Of a DNA stretch of 64,000 bases, positions 10,473 to 19,769 are shown in pieces. The translations under genes and the position numbers were made by a program. The stretch covers positions 186,001 to 250,000 of the forward strand of contig CBDCZY010000009.1 in the NCBI GenBank assembly GCA_965224745.1. Reading direction: 5' to 3'. The notes beneath the pieces are model-generated. The model was given only the letters and a program-made list of their open reading frames with translations, was not told the DNA's origin and did not search any database. Every line of letters starts with the position of its first letter. Position 1 is the first letter of the stretch. Origin of the DNA: CBDCZY01 sp965224745. Lineage in GTDB: Bacteria; Pseudomonadota; Gammaproteobacteria; Methylococcales; Methylomonadaceae.

Positions 10473-12167
10473 CTATTTCGTACTGAGTGTTCCAAGGTAT
10501 TTTGTAATCTCGGGTGCAGTGCAACGAGTACAACCATCCCCTATCGCATCTTGGATGAGAGCATTCTCTGTTGAGCCGAATAAGTAACGAGAAATTAATA
10601 ACCCATCCGTTAAGGCGTCTACCTCCCCATTGCCGTCAATATCCGATCTAAGTTCTTCACCAACTTGCTTTACATAACTTTCAATTTGTGCCGACGTACA
10701 TCGAGTACAGCTGGTATCCACTGCACCACTAATTAATGCATCACCGCGTAGTCCAAACATATATCGCATAAACAGTAAGCCATCGGTTAAAGCGTCGTCC
10801 TTTCCTCCATTTCCATCGGCGTCAAGTGTAGATCGTTTATAGGCATAAACGTCTTGCTGCGTACCCGTAGCCAGAACAAAAACATTATATTTAGGAACAT
10901 ATCGAAACCGGCCATAAGTTCCGTTACTATCTGAAGGAAGTCTTGGTGATTCAGTATTAGGTGAAGTAGGTGCTTGTTTGCTCCAGCGCATCGTTTTGAT
11001 ATCCAAAACATAAATATCATCAGTATTACACCAAGCAACTAATTGTTGTGATTTATTATCGTAATCAAAGCCAGGGCCGCTACATTGAGTTATTTCAGTG
11101 GCACCGTTAGTTGGTACCTCCTTAAAAGTCGCTTTGTTGTTTATTGTTATATTTTTCAGATCGTATGAAACTACCTTATTTCCTTTCACTCCACCCAATG
11201 CAATCATCATCTTTTTTCCAGGATGAATGGCAGCAGTTAGGTTATCAGCTGCCGTGTCATCAGATGTCGTTCCAGTGGAAAAATTAATAACATGATTATT
11301 GACTACTTCTGTCCAACTTCCTGTCGTAATATTGTGCCTCATCAATACCTTGTGACCAGCAGTGTTATGATTGAAACTAAACACGCTCTTTGTATTGACA
11401 TCATAAGCAGAAAATACGGAGAGTTCACACTCTTTTGTTGTACCCGCATTCTGTATTTTTTGCTTCCATACATTATTTTCTAAATTTAGAAACCAAAGAA
11501 CTTTTGAACATTTACCTGTTGGCCATCGCGATCCGCCTTGAGCCCATAATACATTCCCATTTGATATATTAGAGGGCAGGTACTGGAGTGAGTCATAGGT
11601 ATGTCGAGACACAGGTTGCCCATCCCCCATTATTTCTATTTCTTCTGTAAGACATCCATTTGGATCTCCTTCTCGATTTTCTATTGTGAACTTTAATGCT
11701 GAAGATCGTAGATTACAATTTAGAGGAACAGTGCTCGGGGTAGTTAGTCTTCTCCAACGACCTGTCCCCTGACTTGTCACCTCTTCTAAATTGAACGCAT
11801 AGACTTCATTGCCTACATAGTCCGCGTGGCCACCACCCCAAATAATAAGGCGATTCTTTTTGGTATCATAAGCACCTCCACCCCAAGCATCCATAACACT
11901 TTTAGAAAAAAACCTCCAATCGTAAGAGAATTCAGGTGGAGCATTCGGAGCCCGATTATTTGGTGGTGTTACCGAATTCATTTTCGAGTAAGAATGCGTT
12001 GGAAATTTATACCACTGACCAGGCTTTAGGTTTTTCAGGGCTTGATTCGCATTCACCTGAACTGCAAACAATACTAGCGACAGCAACGCAATTATCGATA
12101 ACCAAAAATGCTTTTCTTTTGGCACAATGTAACGTTCAGAGCAATGCCCATTAATAGTTGAAGTCAA
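10473..12167 (-). CDS. Secreted kelch-like protein with two dockerin-like calcium repeats
   Basis: The protein (564 aa from a TTG at 12167) has a hydrophobic signal segment (WLSIIALLSLVLFAVQVNA). If the GTG at 12125 is used it starts as a compact signal peptide, MPKEKHFWLSII; neither start has a good Shine-Dalgarno sequence, so the start is uncertain. The body has repeated GGGAYDTKKNRLIIWGGG-like blades that suggest a kelch-type propeller. The C terminus carries two repeats of the form D-x-DGNG-x-x-DALTDGLL-x-x-RYLFG ending in CTRC, i.e. calcium-binding dockerin type-I-like modules. These often sit on secreted or surface proteins of environmental gammaproteobacteria. A related gene with the same tail lies at 15075-16223. 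An IS1380 element inserted about 45 bp upstream must have changed its promoter. Confidence 0.75.
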   Translation of the reverse strand: MTSTINGHCSERYIVPKEKHFWLSIIALLSLVLFAVQVNANQALKNLKPGQWYKFPTHSYSKMNSVTPPNNRAPNAPPEFSYDWRFFSKSVMDAWGGGAYDTKKNRLIIWGGGHADYVGNEVYAFNLEEVTSQGTGRWRRLTTPSTVPLNCNLRSSALKFTIENREGDPNGCLTEEIEIMGDGQPVSRHTYDSLQYLPSNISNGNVLWAQGGSRWPTGKCSKVLWFLNLENNVWKQKIQNAGTTKECELSVFSAYDVNTKSVFSFNHNTAGHKVLMRHNITTGSWTEVVNNHVINFSTGTTSDDTAADNLTAAIHPGKKMMIALGGVKGNKVVSYDLKNITINNKATFKEVPTNGATEITQCSGPGFDYDNKSQQLVAWCNTDDIYVLDIKTMRWSKQAPTSPNTESPRLPSDSNGTYGRFRYVPKYNVFVLATGTQQDVYAYKRSTLDADGNGGKDDALTDGLLFMRYMFGLRGDALISGAVDTSCTRCTSAQIESYVKQVGEELRSDIDGNGEVDALTDGLLISRYLFGSTENALIQDAIGDGCTRCTAPEITKYLGTLSTK

Positions 12168-12216
12168 GCGCTTGTCGCTTTGAATAATGCGGAAGAGATG
12201 ACTGAGTAGATTGTTA

Positions 12217-13872
12217 CCTGAATCCGTGACTTAAAGAGCATCCACCAATCCTTGGGAAGCCACATTAACATTTCAACGTTTTAATACCTTGTTATTGTTT
12301 GACAAAGCTTATAGTACGAGCACACTGAGGCTATTTAAGCATCAATAGCTCTCAATTGACACCAAATCCTGTACACCAGGCACTGCTATCCCTGAGAGGC
12401 ATGTTCTCGCATTTTTTTTAAGAATAGTGTGGCGTTATCCTGATGCTAAGCGATGGTAGGTTGACTCAAATGCTAAAAAACCCGGGCAGTGTTTGGAGAA
12501 ACGAAGTTTTATTCGTCGCCCGGCATGGATGACCCGAGCCGCTAGGTACATCAGTTCCTGTATAACCGTTTTTATTCGCCTTCTTTTAGCCGGATGACGG
12601 ACAGGACTGATGTTGCCTATGAGCCCGATTAAGCCGATCCAACGCAAGATATTGTAACTATAAGCGCTCAATGCCATGATCAAGTCGTTGGTGGCAAATT
12701 TGCCCGAAGGTAAGCGTTCGATATCGAGGTCGGTTTTAAATTCACTGTGGAATTGTTCGGAAGTGGCATGATCTTGGTAAAGAGCAATGATCTGTTCATC
12801 AGCGTAGGCGAGCGAATTTAATGAGGTCCACCAGCCTTCTATTTCTATCTCAGGGATTAACAGCATTTGACCCTCTGCATCCATAGTTCTTTCGATAACC
12901 CGCATGACGCGGCGGAAGCGATAGGTTTGCCCGTCTTGTTGTTGGGTTTCTTGGACACTGAACAAGGCGACCCGTTTGCCGACCCTCGGCGTTGTCCATT
13001 TGCCTTGTTGTTCAGCCAAGGCTAACCAAGCCTCCAGGTCTTGTTTTCTGGGGTTCCATTTCAGGATAGAGTCCACTTGGTTTTGGTGCAGCCAGACACG
13101 GCTATCCAAGGCATCATGTCCGCTATCCAAACGCACCAGCAGCGGAGCCTCAGTCAAGCACCGAGCATATTCAATGACGCGGTCCAGCGTCCTTTGAAAA
13201 CCGTTTTGACAATGCTGCTTACCCTCTCGAAGTTCATTAAGCAGACACCAACCCTCATTACCCAGATAAGCCGCAATCGGCGCATAGCCATCATGGCCTT
13301 TATAGGTTCTGGAAACACCTTCCTTCTGGGTCTTCTCATTGTTCATCGGATACACATCAATATCCAATGCGACATGATGGGTGGCCAATGGCGTCACCGG
13401 TACCCCGGCATGAGTCAGAAATTCAATATTACATTGTTGCATGATGACCAATAGCGCTTCAGCCTCTTCATCCAGTCGTTGTCTTAATCTTGCGCTTGAG
13501 GGTACGCGCTTAATCGACAGCGCGTTCTTGAAGTAGTCATCATCTCGGTAGTTCTCGATTGCTTCGAAGTCGCTTTTGCCTAAACATAGCGTTCCAATGT
13601 ATGATTTGATAATGTCGCTGTGCGAAATGCCATGGCGTAAAGGAATGCCGGCCTTGAGCACTTTATGAATAGTGCCATATCGATTTAAACACAAGCCAAC
13701 TAAGGCCAAACCAGAATGACTTGTATAGGTTTCTGTTGTGGATTGTTCGATGATGAGACGTTTCATTTTGCACTTGTTGGGTGAAGTTTTTAATGCCTCT
13801 ATTTTAACACTTTATTGATTATTAATCAGCTAGATAACTCATTTTATTAACTTCTTAAATCACGGATTAAGG
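12217..13872 (-). mobile_element. Complete IS1380-family insertion sequence
   Basis: The element is bounded by imperfect terminal inverted repeats: CCTGAATCCGTGACTTAAAG at 12217 and its near-complement ending at 13872 (CCTTAATCCGTGATTTAAG read inward). It is flanked by a perfect 5-bp direct repeat, TGTTA, at 12212-12216 and 13873-13877. One intact transposase occupies it. Intact ends plus duplication argue for a recent insertion. It lies just upstream of the dockerin-repeat gene. Confidence 0.9.
12435..13766 (-). CDS. IS1380-family transposase
   Basis: The 443-residue DDE transposase fills the IS1380 element. Family features are the N-terminal GLALVGLCLNRYG segment, the catalytic Asp region HHVALDIDVYPMNNEKTQKE, the second Asp in LLVRLDSGHDALDSR and the Glu in ATSEQFHSEFKTDLDIERLPSGKF. 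The frame is uninterrupted and of normal length, so the element may be active. Confidence 0.92.
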   Translation of the reverse strand: MKRLIIEQSTTETYTSHSGLALVGLCLNRYGTIHKVLKAGIPLRHGISHSDIIKSYIGTLCLGKSDFEAIENYRDDDYFKNALSIKRVPSSARLRQRLDEEAEALLVIMQQCNIEFLTHAGVPVTPLATHHVALDIDVYPMNNEKTQKEGVSRTYKGHDGYAPIAAYLGNEGWCLLNELREGKQHCQNGFQRTLDRVIEYARCLTEAPLLVRLDSGHDALDSRVWLHQNQVDSILKWNPRKQDLEAWLALAEQQGKWTTPRVGKRVALFSVQETQQQDGQTYRFRRVMRVIERTMDAEGQMLLIPEIEIEGWWTSLNSLAYADEQIIALYQDHATSEQFHSEFKTDLDIERLPSGKFATNDLIMALSAYSYNILRWIGLIGLIGNISPVRHPAKRRRIKTVIQELMYLAARVIHAGRRIKLRFSKHCPGFLAFESTYHRLASG

Positions 13873-13994
13873 TGTTATTCATAGTTACATTCTCCTAAAG
13901 TGGTTAGTCTGCCTTTTTTCCTTCGAATTTAGGCTCTTTGTCTGTATTAGAGTTAACAGCTTCGAATAGTATCACCCTAGTGAATGTGATTTGT

Positions 13995-14864
13995 TTAGTT
14001 TCCTTCCTCGCCCTTATTGCCGACCGCTAGCTTTGCTTCAGCCATTTGACGCACGGTTTCATCGCTATCGGTGAGAGCCTGGAGCAACAAATTTGAATTG
14101 TTATCGACACTGCTGAGCGCCATCAAACGTACCGAGATGTTGTCATCTAACAATGCTTGTTGTAATGAAGCACTCGCATCAATACCATTCATTTGTGCAA
14201 GGCCGTGTATTGCTACTGCTCTTACCGAGACATCATCATCGGTAAGGGCTTGTTTAAATGCACTGGCTATATAGGCATCATCGTTAGACCCATGATTTAC
14301 CAGTTTGGTAATTGCTAAAACACGTTGCTTAGGATTTTCAGCTTTAGCCATTGTTAACAGTTCTTTAATTTGTGTCGAATCCAATGGGCTGTTTTCTTTT
14401 CCTGTTTCTGGCAACTCTTCATTTGCCAGCAAATCATCACCGTAATGACTTCTTTCTGACTCAAAAGTGTTCAAAATGACAGCAGTGTTCAGTAACCAAA
14501 CTTGATCGATTTGCTGATGTTTGCTTTGAGTGGAAGAATTCTCAACATATCGAACAATAAAACCAGCGCTGGAGCCGAATAGACATTCCAGTAACGGCTT
14601 AACAGTGGCTCCCGAACAAGATAAGGTTACTGGTGTTTTCGATACGGTGGAATAGTGAATACTTACACCCGTCTCTTCAGAGATTTTATTAAGGATTTCA
14701 GTTAACTGCGCATCTCTGGACACCAATCGAAATCCACCGTTGATATCTTTAGCTAAGGTTACATTAATGGGCAAATATTCTTTGGCAGTACTTTTCTCAA
14801 TGGCAATAGAGAGGTCTGTGAATAATAAGAATAAGCATGATAAATATAAACTGGCATCACGCAT
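13995..14864 (-). CDS. Exported protein with a STN-like domain and HEAT repeats
   Basis: This 289-residue protein starts with a signal peptide (LYLSCLFLLFTDLSIAIE). Residues about 45-105 resemble a STN (secretin/TonB short N-terminal) domain: LVSRDAQLTEILNKISEETG, then VSIHYS and a TVKPLLECLF segment. Residues about 165-280 hold tandem HEAT-type repeats (DDDVSVRAVAIHGLAQM, DDNISVRLMALSSV, DSDETVRQMAEAKL). This suggests a periplasmic scaffold, perhaps for a secretion or pilus-like machine that handles the neighbouring secreted dockerin proteins; that link is inference from position. An AAAGG lies shortly upstream of the ATG. It is followed by the IS1380 insertion. Confidence 0.75.
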   Translation of the reverse strand: MRDASLYLSCLFLLFTDLSIAIEKSTAKEYLPINVTLAKDINGGFRLVSRDAQLTEILNKISEETGVSIHYSTVSKTPVTLSCSGATVKPLLECLFGSSAGFIVRYVENSSTQSKHQQIDQVWLLNTAVILNTFESERSHYGDDLLANEELPETGKENSPLDSTQIKELLTMAKAENPKQRVLAITKLVNHGSNDDAYIASAFKQALTDDDVSVRAVAIHGLAQMNGIDASASLQQALLDDNISVRLMALSSVDNNSNLLLQALTDSDETVRQMAEAKLAVGNKGEEGN

Positions 14865-15074
14865 ACTGATACCTTTTAAGCAATCTGATTAAGAGCCACA
14901 GAAAGACCATCGATAAATAACACTGAGGATAATACTGGTTAGCCATCATAATTAGTTCGTAAAATTTTACTCATCCAATTAACTGATTTAAAAAACCCAT
15001 TGTACGAAATCTCATTTTCGAAGAAAGCACTTCCTTGTGCATCATTAGATCCGTAACGCTCTAACCTTGAAAGG

Positions 15075-16223
15075 TTATAGGCCTTTTTCAATATAGCTTT
15101 GAATTTTATCAGGAGAACATCGAGTACAACCATCTCCTACTGTTCCGTTTATAAGGGCTGAACCCCTGCTGCCAAATAAGTAACGGATGATTAAAAGTCC
15201 ATCGGTTAGCGCGTCTACTTCTCCATTGCCATCAATATCCGATGCACTAGTCATTTTACATTGATCTAGAACCCTTGTAATTGAAGTAACATCACATCGT
15301 GTACAATTTGTTGCTACTGTATTGTCAACCAAAGCATCACCCTCAATACCGAACATATGTTGCTGAAACAGCAAACCATCTGTCAGGGCATCAATAGTTC
15401 CACTGCCATCAGCATCCAGTGAACATTTTCCAGGAGTGAGTCCAAAATTCCGATACCGTTGCGGTTCATTAGTATCTGACCTTCCACTTGAATAGATACC
15501 TGCGTACCATTGGCCTCCAGTTGAAGGTAGAGGCATGGATTCATTAATCCTGTTCCAGCTCGTCTGGCCAGGAACACGCCAATACATGGTTACTCGTTTG
15601 TTCTGAAGTCTTAGTCGAAGATCATAAATGAATGTATCTCTATTCTTATTACCAGGGATTGCTACCTTAATTTCATCATTTCCCGGAATATCACTGAGAC
15701 CTTTAATATCTATATCCTCTTTATGTCTATGCTCAACGGCGCGATTATTTTCACGCAACATAACGAAAAATGGTTCTTTAGGCTCATAAGGTGAAAGTTT
15801 TTCGATGACTAACTTTATATAATTGTCATTATCGTGATAGAGGATGAGGCCTCCCTGCCCCCCAGTACTAGTATTTATTTGAGCAGTCACTGCAAAATCC
15901 ACCAAACCATTCGCCTTTATTGATTGAACAAGTATGTTGCGGCTTGGTCCTCGATTTGGCTTGTTCTCTCGACCCTCATAAATGGAAGTATCACGCGATG
16001 ATTTTATTTCAAGGTTCTTCGCTCTTACCCTCCAATCTCCACGCTCTTCAAATTTCCATTGCCAATCGCGACTTGTAAGGTTTTGGTCTTTAAAATTTTC
16101 TGTAAAGGGAAAGGTTGCTGCTGACAATGAGGTCATAAACAGTAAGAAAGAAAGGATCATCACAACCTTCTTGGAAAAAATAGTAAAAAAAGCTAGTTGT
16201 GAATTTTGGGTTGTTCTACACAT
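15075..16223 (-). CDS. Secreted laminin-G/concanavalin-like protein with two dockerin-like repeats
   Basis: The protein (382 aa) begins with a signal sequence (VVMILSFLLFMTSLSAATF). The start at 16223 has GGAGA upstream; an internal Met 22 codons in would give a shorter signal peptide. The middle (QGGLILYHDNDNYIKLVIEK and later strands) looks like a beta-sandwich carbohydrate-binding/laminin-G-type fold. The C terminus carries two modules of the same type as in the 10473-12167 protein: DADGSGTIDALTDGLLFQQHMFG and DIDGNGEVDALTDGLL, each ending with CTRC. Two genes of the same secreted class so close together suggest a paralogous surface set. Confidence 0.75.
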   Translation of the reverse strand: MCRTTQNSQLAFFTIFSKKVVMILSFLLFMTSLSAATFPFTENFKDQNLTSRDWQWKFEERGDWRVRAKNLEIKSSRDTSIYEGRENKPNRGPSRNILVQSIKANGLVDFAVTAQINTSTGGQGGLILYHDNDNYIKLVIEKLSPYEPKEPFFVMLRENNRAVEHRHKEDIDIKGLSDIPGNDEIKVAIPGNKNRDTFIYDLRLRLQNKRVTMYWRVPGQTSWNRINESMPLPSTGGQWYAGIYSSGRSDTNEPQRYRNFGLTPGKCSLDADGSGTIDALTDGLLFQQHMFGIEGDALVDNTVATNCTRCDVTSITRVLDQCKMTSASDIDGNGEVDALTDGLLIIRYLFGSRGSALINGTVGDGCTRCSPDKIQSYIEKGL

Positions 16224-16569
16224 AATTATTAATCTCCGTATTAATCAAAAAATGACGTAATTTTTATTCTTATAATGGGAAAGGTACACTATGCACAGGG
16301 TAGGATCAACTCAATATTTTTATTATATCTAGCTAATTAAATGGGTATAATATGGCAAAAACACTGCTTAAACATAGATAGCAAAAGTGGGTTATTGATC
16401 AAACTGACCAAAACTTCTTTATTAACCAGAACTTTTAGAGACCAATATTCAGGTTTTTATTGACTAGCGGTGACTTTTTTGTCGAGAACAGCACTTTAAA
16501 AAAACGACTGCCCCAGGTGTTTTTTAAGTATATAAGTTTGAAAAACATTGACGGGAAATAACCATGACA
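16224..16569. other. Intergenic region without a recognisable gene
   Basis: About 345 bp of AT-rich DNA between the dockerin-repeat gene start and the reconstructed 3' end of the NOS gene. It must hold the promoter of the dockerin gene. I see no RNA gene, repeat or clear terminator. Confidence 0.45.
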
Positions 16570-17824
16570 CTAACGTTTTCTACGCCACCACCTGCGATAA
16601 CGGTGCCTTAAGCGTTCCCATCGAAACCACCACTTGGAATGTTCTTCCTGATCATAATAAACCCGCAGTTCATTTCCGTCGGCAGCCCGACTGTTATAGA
16701 AGTTTGGGACTTCTGTCCGGTTTTCCATCTTTAGATGAAATACTGGACAAGCTGAAGCAGCTTGGGGGGGGGACAACCCATGACCAATCGCCGGCAGCTT
16801 GGCGTCCATGGGCTTGTTCTATACGATGAAAACCCATGTATTGATTACTGGCAGTATGGTGATCAACCACACGAATCCCATCTCGGTGGAAAGAATATAA
16901 GACAGCTTCGTTGAGTGTTGTTAATGCTCGATCTTTCCATAACTCAGGCAACTTTGACGAACCATTATTTATCGCCCGCGCGATGATTGGCAACAGGTTA
17001 TATCGTCGTTCATCGGCAAGGTTTCGGGAAGCTATTTCGGTGCCCATATAATAGCCATTGAAAGGTGCACATGGATAATCAATACCTCCGATGGTCAAAA
17101 TCATAGAGCTTACACAAGGAAGAGCATACCATTGTAATTTGAGCGTGTTTATAACGGGTTCAGATGGGTGCTCAAGATGTATTTGCTTTACCAGGTTTGC
17201 GGGTAATTCGAAATATTGTCGTTGGCCATTGGCATCCCGCAACAAGACCGGAAGCAGATCGAAATGACTTGGTTTTGATGGGGATTTCCAGCCTAATGAG
17301 ACCAGGGTTCGGGTGGTTTCCAGTGTAATTGGATCGCCCAAAACTGTTTGGCCTGGGCGCGCATAGCCGGCATACTGAATCAGCTGGCGACTTTCGATAA
17401 ATGCTGGGATTTGGTTAGCCAAAACGGGTGAAAAAACAGAAATAGTGGACTGAATGTTGCCATTTCCCTGGGCAAGTGAGATGTGATCGACAAGCCGCTC
17501 GGCAATATCATCTTTATGGGTAAACTGTCGACAATCGATTACTCTCAAAGATCGCCAGTGAAGTCGCCCGATGCAACGGGCGTGATTGCGCCAGGCAACT
17601 CTTGCGCCAAAGGCTAGTTCATCGGATGTATGCTGATAATAGCCATGCTTTTTTATGTCGATGAGAACTTCACGAATTCTCTCCTTTGCTGTCTGTTGCG
17701 ATAAGTCATTTTCACGATGAAATTGTTCGATGAATGCCCTGGCCTCTTCACGAATCTCGGCTCGCCCTATCCGTCTTAGTCTTCGCTTTAGGGTACTAGA
17801 GCGAACTTTGGAATCAATGCTCAT
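16570..17824 (-). CDS. nos: Nitric oxide synthase oxygenase, C-terminus out of frame at a C9 tract
   Basis: This is the haem oxygenase domain of nitric oxide synthase (arginine to citrulline plus NO). The haem-thiolate site AWRNHARCIGR gives Cys84, the arginine-anchoring Glu is E263 in YYMGTEIASRNL, and the pterin/dimer motif GDWSWVVPP is at 345-353. No reductase domain is attached, as in most bacterial NOS. At nine consecutive C's on the coding strand (16764-16772) the frame changes, and the long frame ends as junk at about 16694 (376 aa). With eight C's the protein continues QAASACPVFHLKMENR and VPNFY, the expected NOS C-terminal signature, and ends at 16570. A sequencing error or slipped-strand phase variation are both possible. 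It lies 21 bp after the radical SAM gene and is probably co-transcribed. Confidence 0.88.
16764..16772 (-). repeat. Homopolymeric C9 tract inside the NOS gene
   Basis: Nine G's on the plus strand (C's on the coding strand) sit at the exact point where the NOS frame breaks. One base fewer restores the conserved C-terminus. Tracts of this length are prone to replication slippage and also to sequencing error. Confidence 0.85.
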
Positions 17825-17845
17825 ACAAAAAGTGCTAAATTAAAA

Positions 17846-19414
17846 TTACATCAACCCATCAAAGGCGCGTGCTGCAGAGCGTATTGATCTCTTATTGATC
17901 GCACGGACGATGGCCAATGTTTTATTGAGTGCCTGTTTGTATTGTTTTGTGGGTGGGGTAGCATCCTTGTAGCGAAGGCGAGAGTTAATGTTATCGTGAC
18001 GTGTTATTTCGATCCCTGGATACTGTTTATCTTTTGCAAGCATACTATCGTACAAAGGCGTACCTTCATGAATGCTCAAATCATTGAAACGAACTCGGTC
18101 TAATAATTCTGCGTGTCCCTCTAGAAATTTTGCAGTCAGCTCAAGGTCTTTCGCTGTTTCGCCAGGAAAACCACGAAACATGGTACATCTAACGCTAAGA
18201 CCAGCGGCATAAGCATCGCGTATAAAGCGTGAGTTGCCTTCTACCGTGGCTCCTTTCTTCATTGCATCTAGAAGCCGTTGACTGCCTGTTTCCAATCCAA
18301 AACTAACCCGACGCATACCAGAAGCAACAGCAGCGCGCAAATCTTTGCTGCTTAGACCATTGTCTTTCCGAGTATCAACATGTATCGTACCAATCCATTG
18401 AGCGCCAGGGATTCGCTTTTGAACACCTCGAACAATGCCACGCAATAAATCTGGGTAAGAGTTTAATTTTAGATCCAAAAAAAGAAAGTTATTGGTTTGA
18501 TGCCGTCGTGACTGCTCTTCCATTTCATGTAAAACCATTTCAACACTGCGGGGTCGAAACATTCGGCCGCTGGCGCTATATACATCACTGCAAAAAACGC
18601 ATTCTGCCCACTGACAGCCGCGTCCAGCCATGATAGGGACAATTCGAACACGGTAACGATCCCAGGGAAAGTCGGTAAAATCAGGCACGGGTATTTTATC
18701 CAGTTCGCGTAAAGGCTTGGCAGGTTTAGAACGTCTACCCTCCGGTAATACCACGCCATCGAACTGGAGTAAATCTTCACCCTTGATTGCGGCACTAACG
18801 ATAGAGGGTAACGACAGATCAACTTCACCACCGACAATGCCCACCAAACCGGGTATTTTTAACCATGAATCAGCTGTATTCTGAAGATTAAAAACAGGCC
18901 CGCCGAGCAACAAAGGAATGCCTTTCTTTTTAGCGATACGTCCTAATTTACGTACCGTTCGATAGTGTTGCAGGTATGCCGACAGTAAAATAATATCCGG
19001 CTTGTTATCCATAGCTCGAGCAGTTTCTTTGAGTACCCGAGGATGAGGTCGAGAATGCCAAGAGGTGTAAACGTAACGACCACAATCCCGAATCCATCGC
19101 AAGCTAGGTTGAGTAGAAAGATGAAGTTTACGTTTGTAATGATCGATGATGGTTTCTTTCTTCTCTCGTTCAGCGGCTGGTACGTCATGAGCCAAGGGAG
19201 ATAACACTTCGGCATCAAATCCTGCGTTACGCAATGAAGCTACCAGTAAACCAACCGCCAACGTAGGAAAAGTCGAGAAATTATTAAGATCTACGATTAA
19301 AGCTCTCGTCCCAAAACGATCATTTTTGCAATTAGTTTTCGTTATCTGCCAGGAATGTGATGATACCGTCGGTTGTATTGCGGGTTTCATTGATTGTGTA
19401 GTGAGGGAAGCCAT
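17846..19414 (-). CDS. B12-binding-type radical SAM protein
   Basis: The 522-residue protein combines an N-terminal cobalamin-binding-like Rossmann domain (ALIVDLNNFSTFPTLAVGLL, about residues 38-200, ending in LLLGGPVF and GIVGGEVD) with a radical SAM domain. The [4Fe-4S] cysteines are Cys267, Cys272 and Cys275 in GRGCQWAECVFC, a CX4CX2C spacing. The later FGLETGSQRLLDAMKKG motif is typical of the B12-dependent class. The B12 domain lacks the DxHxxG motif, so cobalamin would be bound base-on or not at all. It ends 21 bp before the NOS gene on the same strand, so the two should form an operon. The substrate is unknown; methylation or rearrangement of a small molecule or peptide is possible. 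Confidence 0.85.
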   Translation of the reverse strand: MASLTTQSMKPAIQPTVSSHSWQITKTNCKNDRFGTRALIVDLNNFSTFPTLAVGLLVASLRNAGFDAEVLSPLAHDVPAAEREKKETIIDHYKRKLHLSTQPSLRWIRDCGRYVYTSWHSRPHPRVLKETARAMDNKPDIILLSAYLQHYRTVRKLGRIAKKKGIPLLLGGPVFNLQNTADSWLKIPGLVGIVGGEVDLSLPSIVSAAIKGEDLLQFDGVVLPEGRRSKPAKPLRELDKIPVPDFTDFPWDRYRVRIVPIMAGRGCQWAECVFCSDVYSASGRMFRPRSVEMVLHEMEEQSRRHQTNNFLFLDLKLNSYPDLLRGIVRGVQKRIPGAQWIGTIHVDTRKDNGLSSKDLRAAVASGMRRVSFGLETGSQRLLDAMKKGATVEGNSRFIRDAYAAGLSVRCTMFRGFPGETAKDLELTAKFLEGHAELLDRVRFNDLSIHEGTPLYDSMLAKDKQYPGIEITRHDNINSRLRYKDATPPTKQYKQALNKTLAIVRAINKRSIRSAARAFDGLM

Positions 19415-19769
19415 ATAGTGACATAATCTTGGTTGATTATTATATTTGTGACTTTACCAAGGCATTTATAAAAAAATTTTAGAAAAACGTACGAGCAGTT
19501 AAATCATATAACTATCAGTAAAAGCCCCGACCTATTTTTCCAATTGGTGATTATAAACTATTTGTGGTCAAGATAAAGCATTCTACATTCTGAAATGAGT
19601 TTGAAATCACAGCAACGGTGCAAAAGCTTCAAGTCCATGTTCGCACAAAGGAATTCAAACCAAAAAATTTAAAATTAGAAAATGTTGAGCGGCTTAAAGG
19701 AAAAACTACAGAGTATACGTGACTTACGGGAACTATCTCTGAAAGGTCTTGCAAAAAAAAAACTAGCGA
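19415..19769. other. Intergenic region; promoter of the radical SAM-NOS operon expected here
   Basis: About 355 bp of AT-rich sequence between the radical SAM start and the diguanylate cyclase stop. I see no supported gene. The leader of the radical SAM-NOS operon must begin here. Confidence 0.4.

Noticed and set aside
14939..15133. Small minus-strand frame below the second dockerin gene
   Set aside because: Overlaps the dockerin C-terminus in another frame; no independent evidence.
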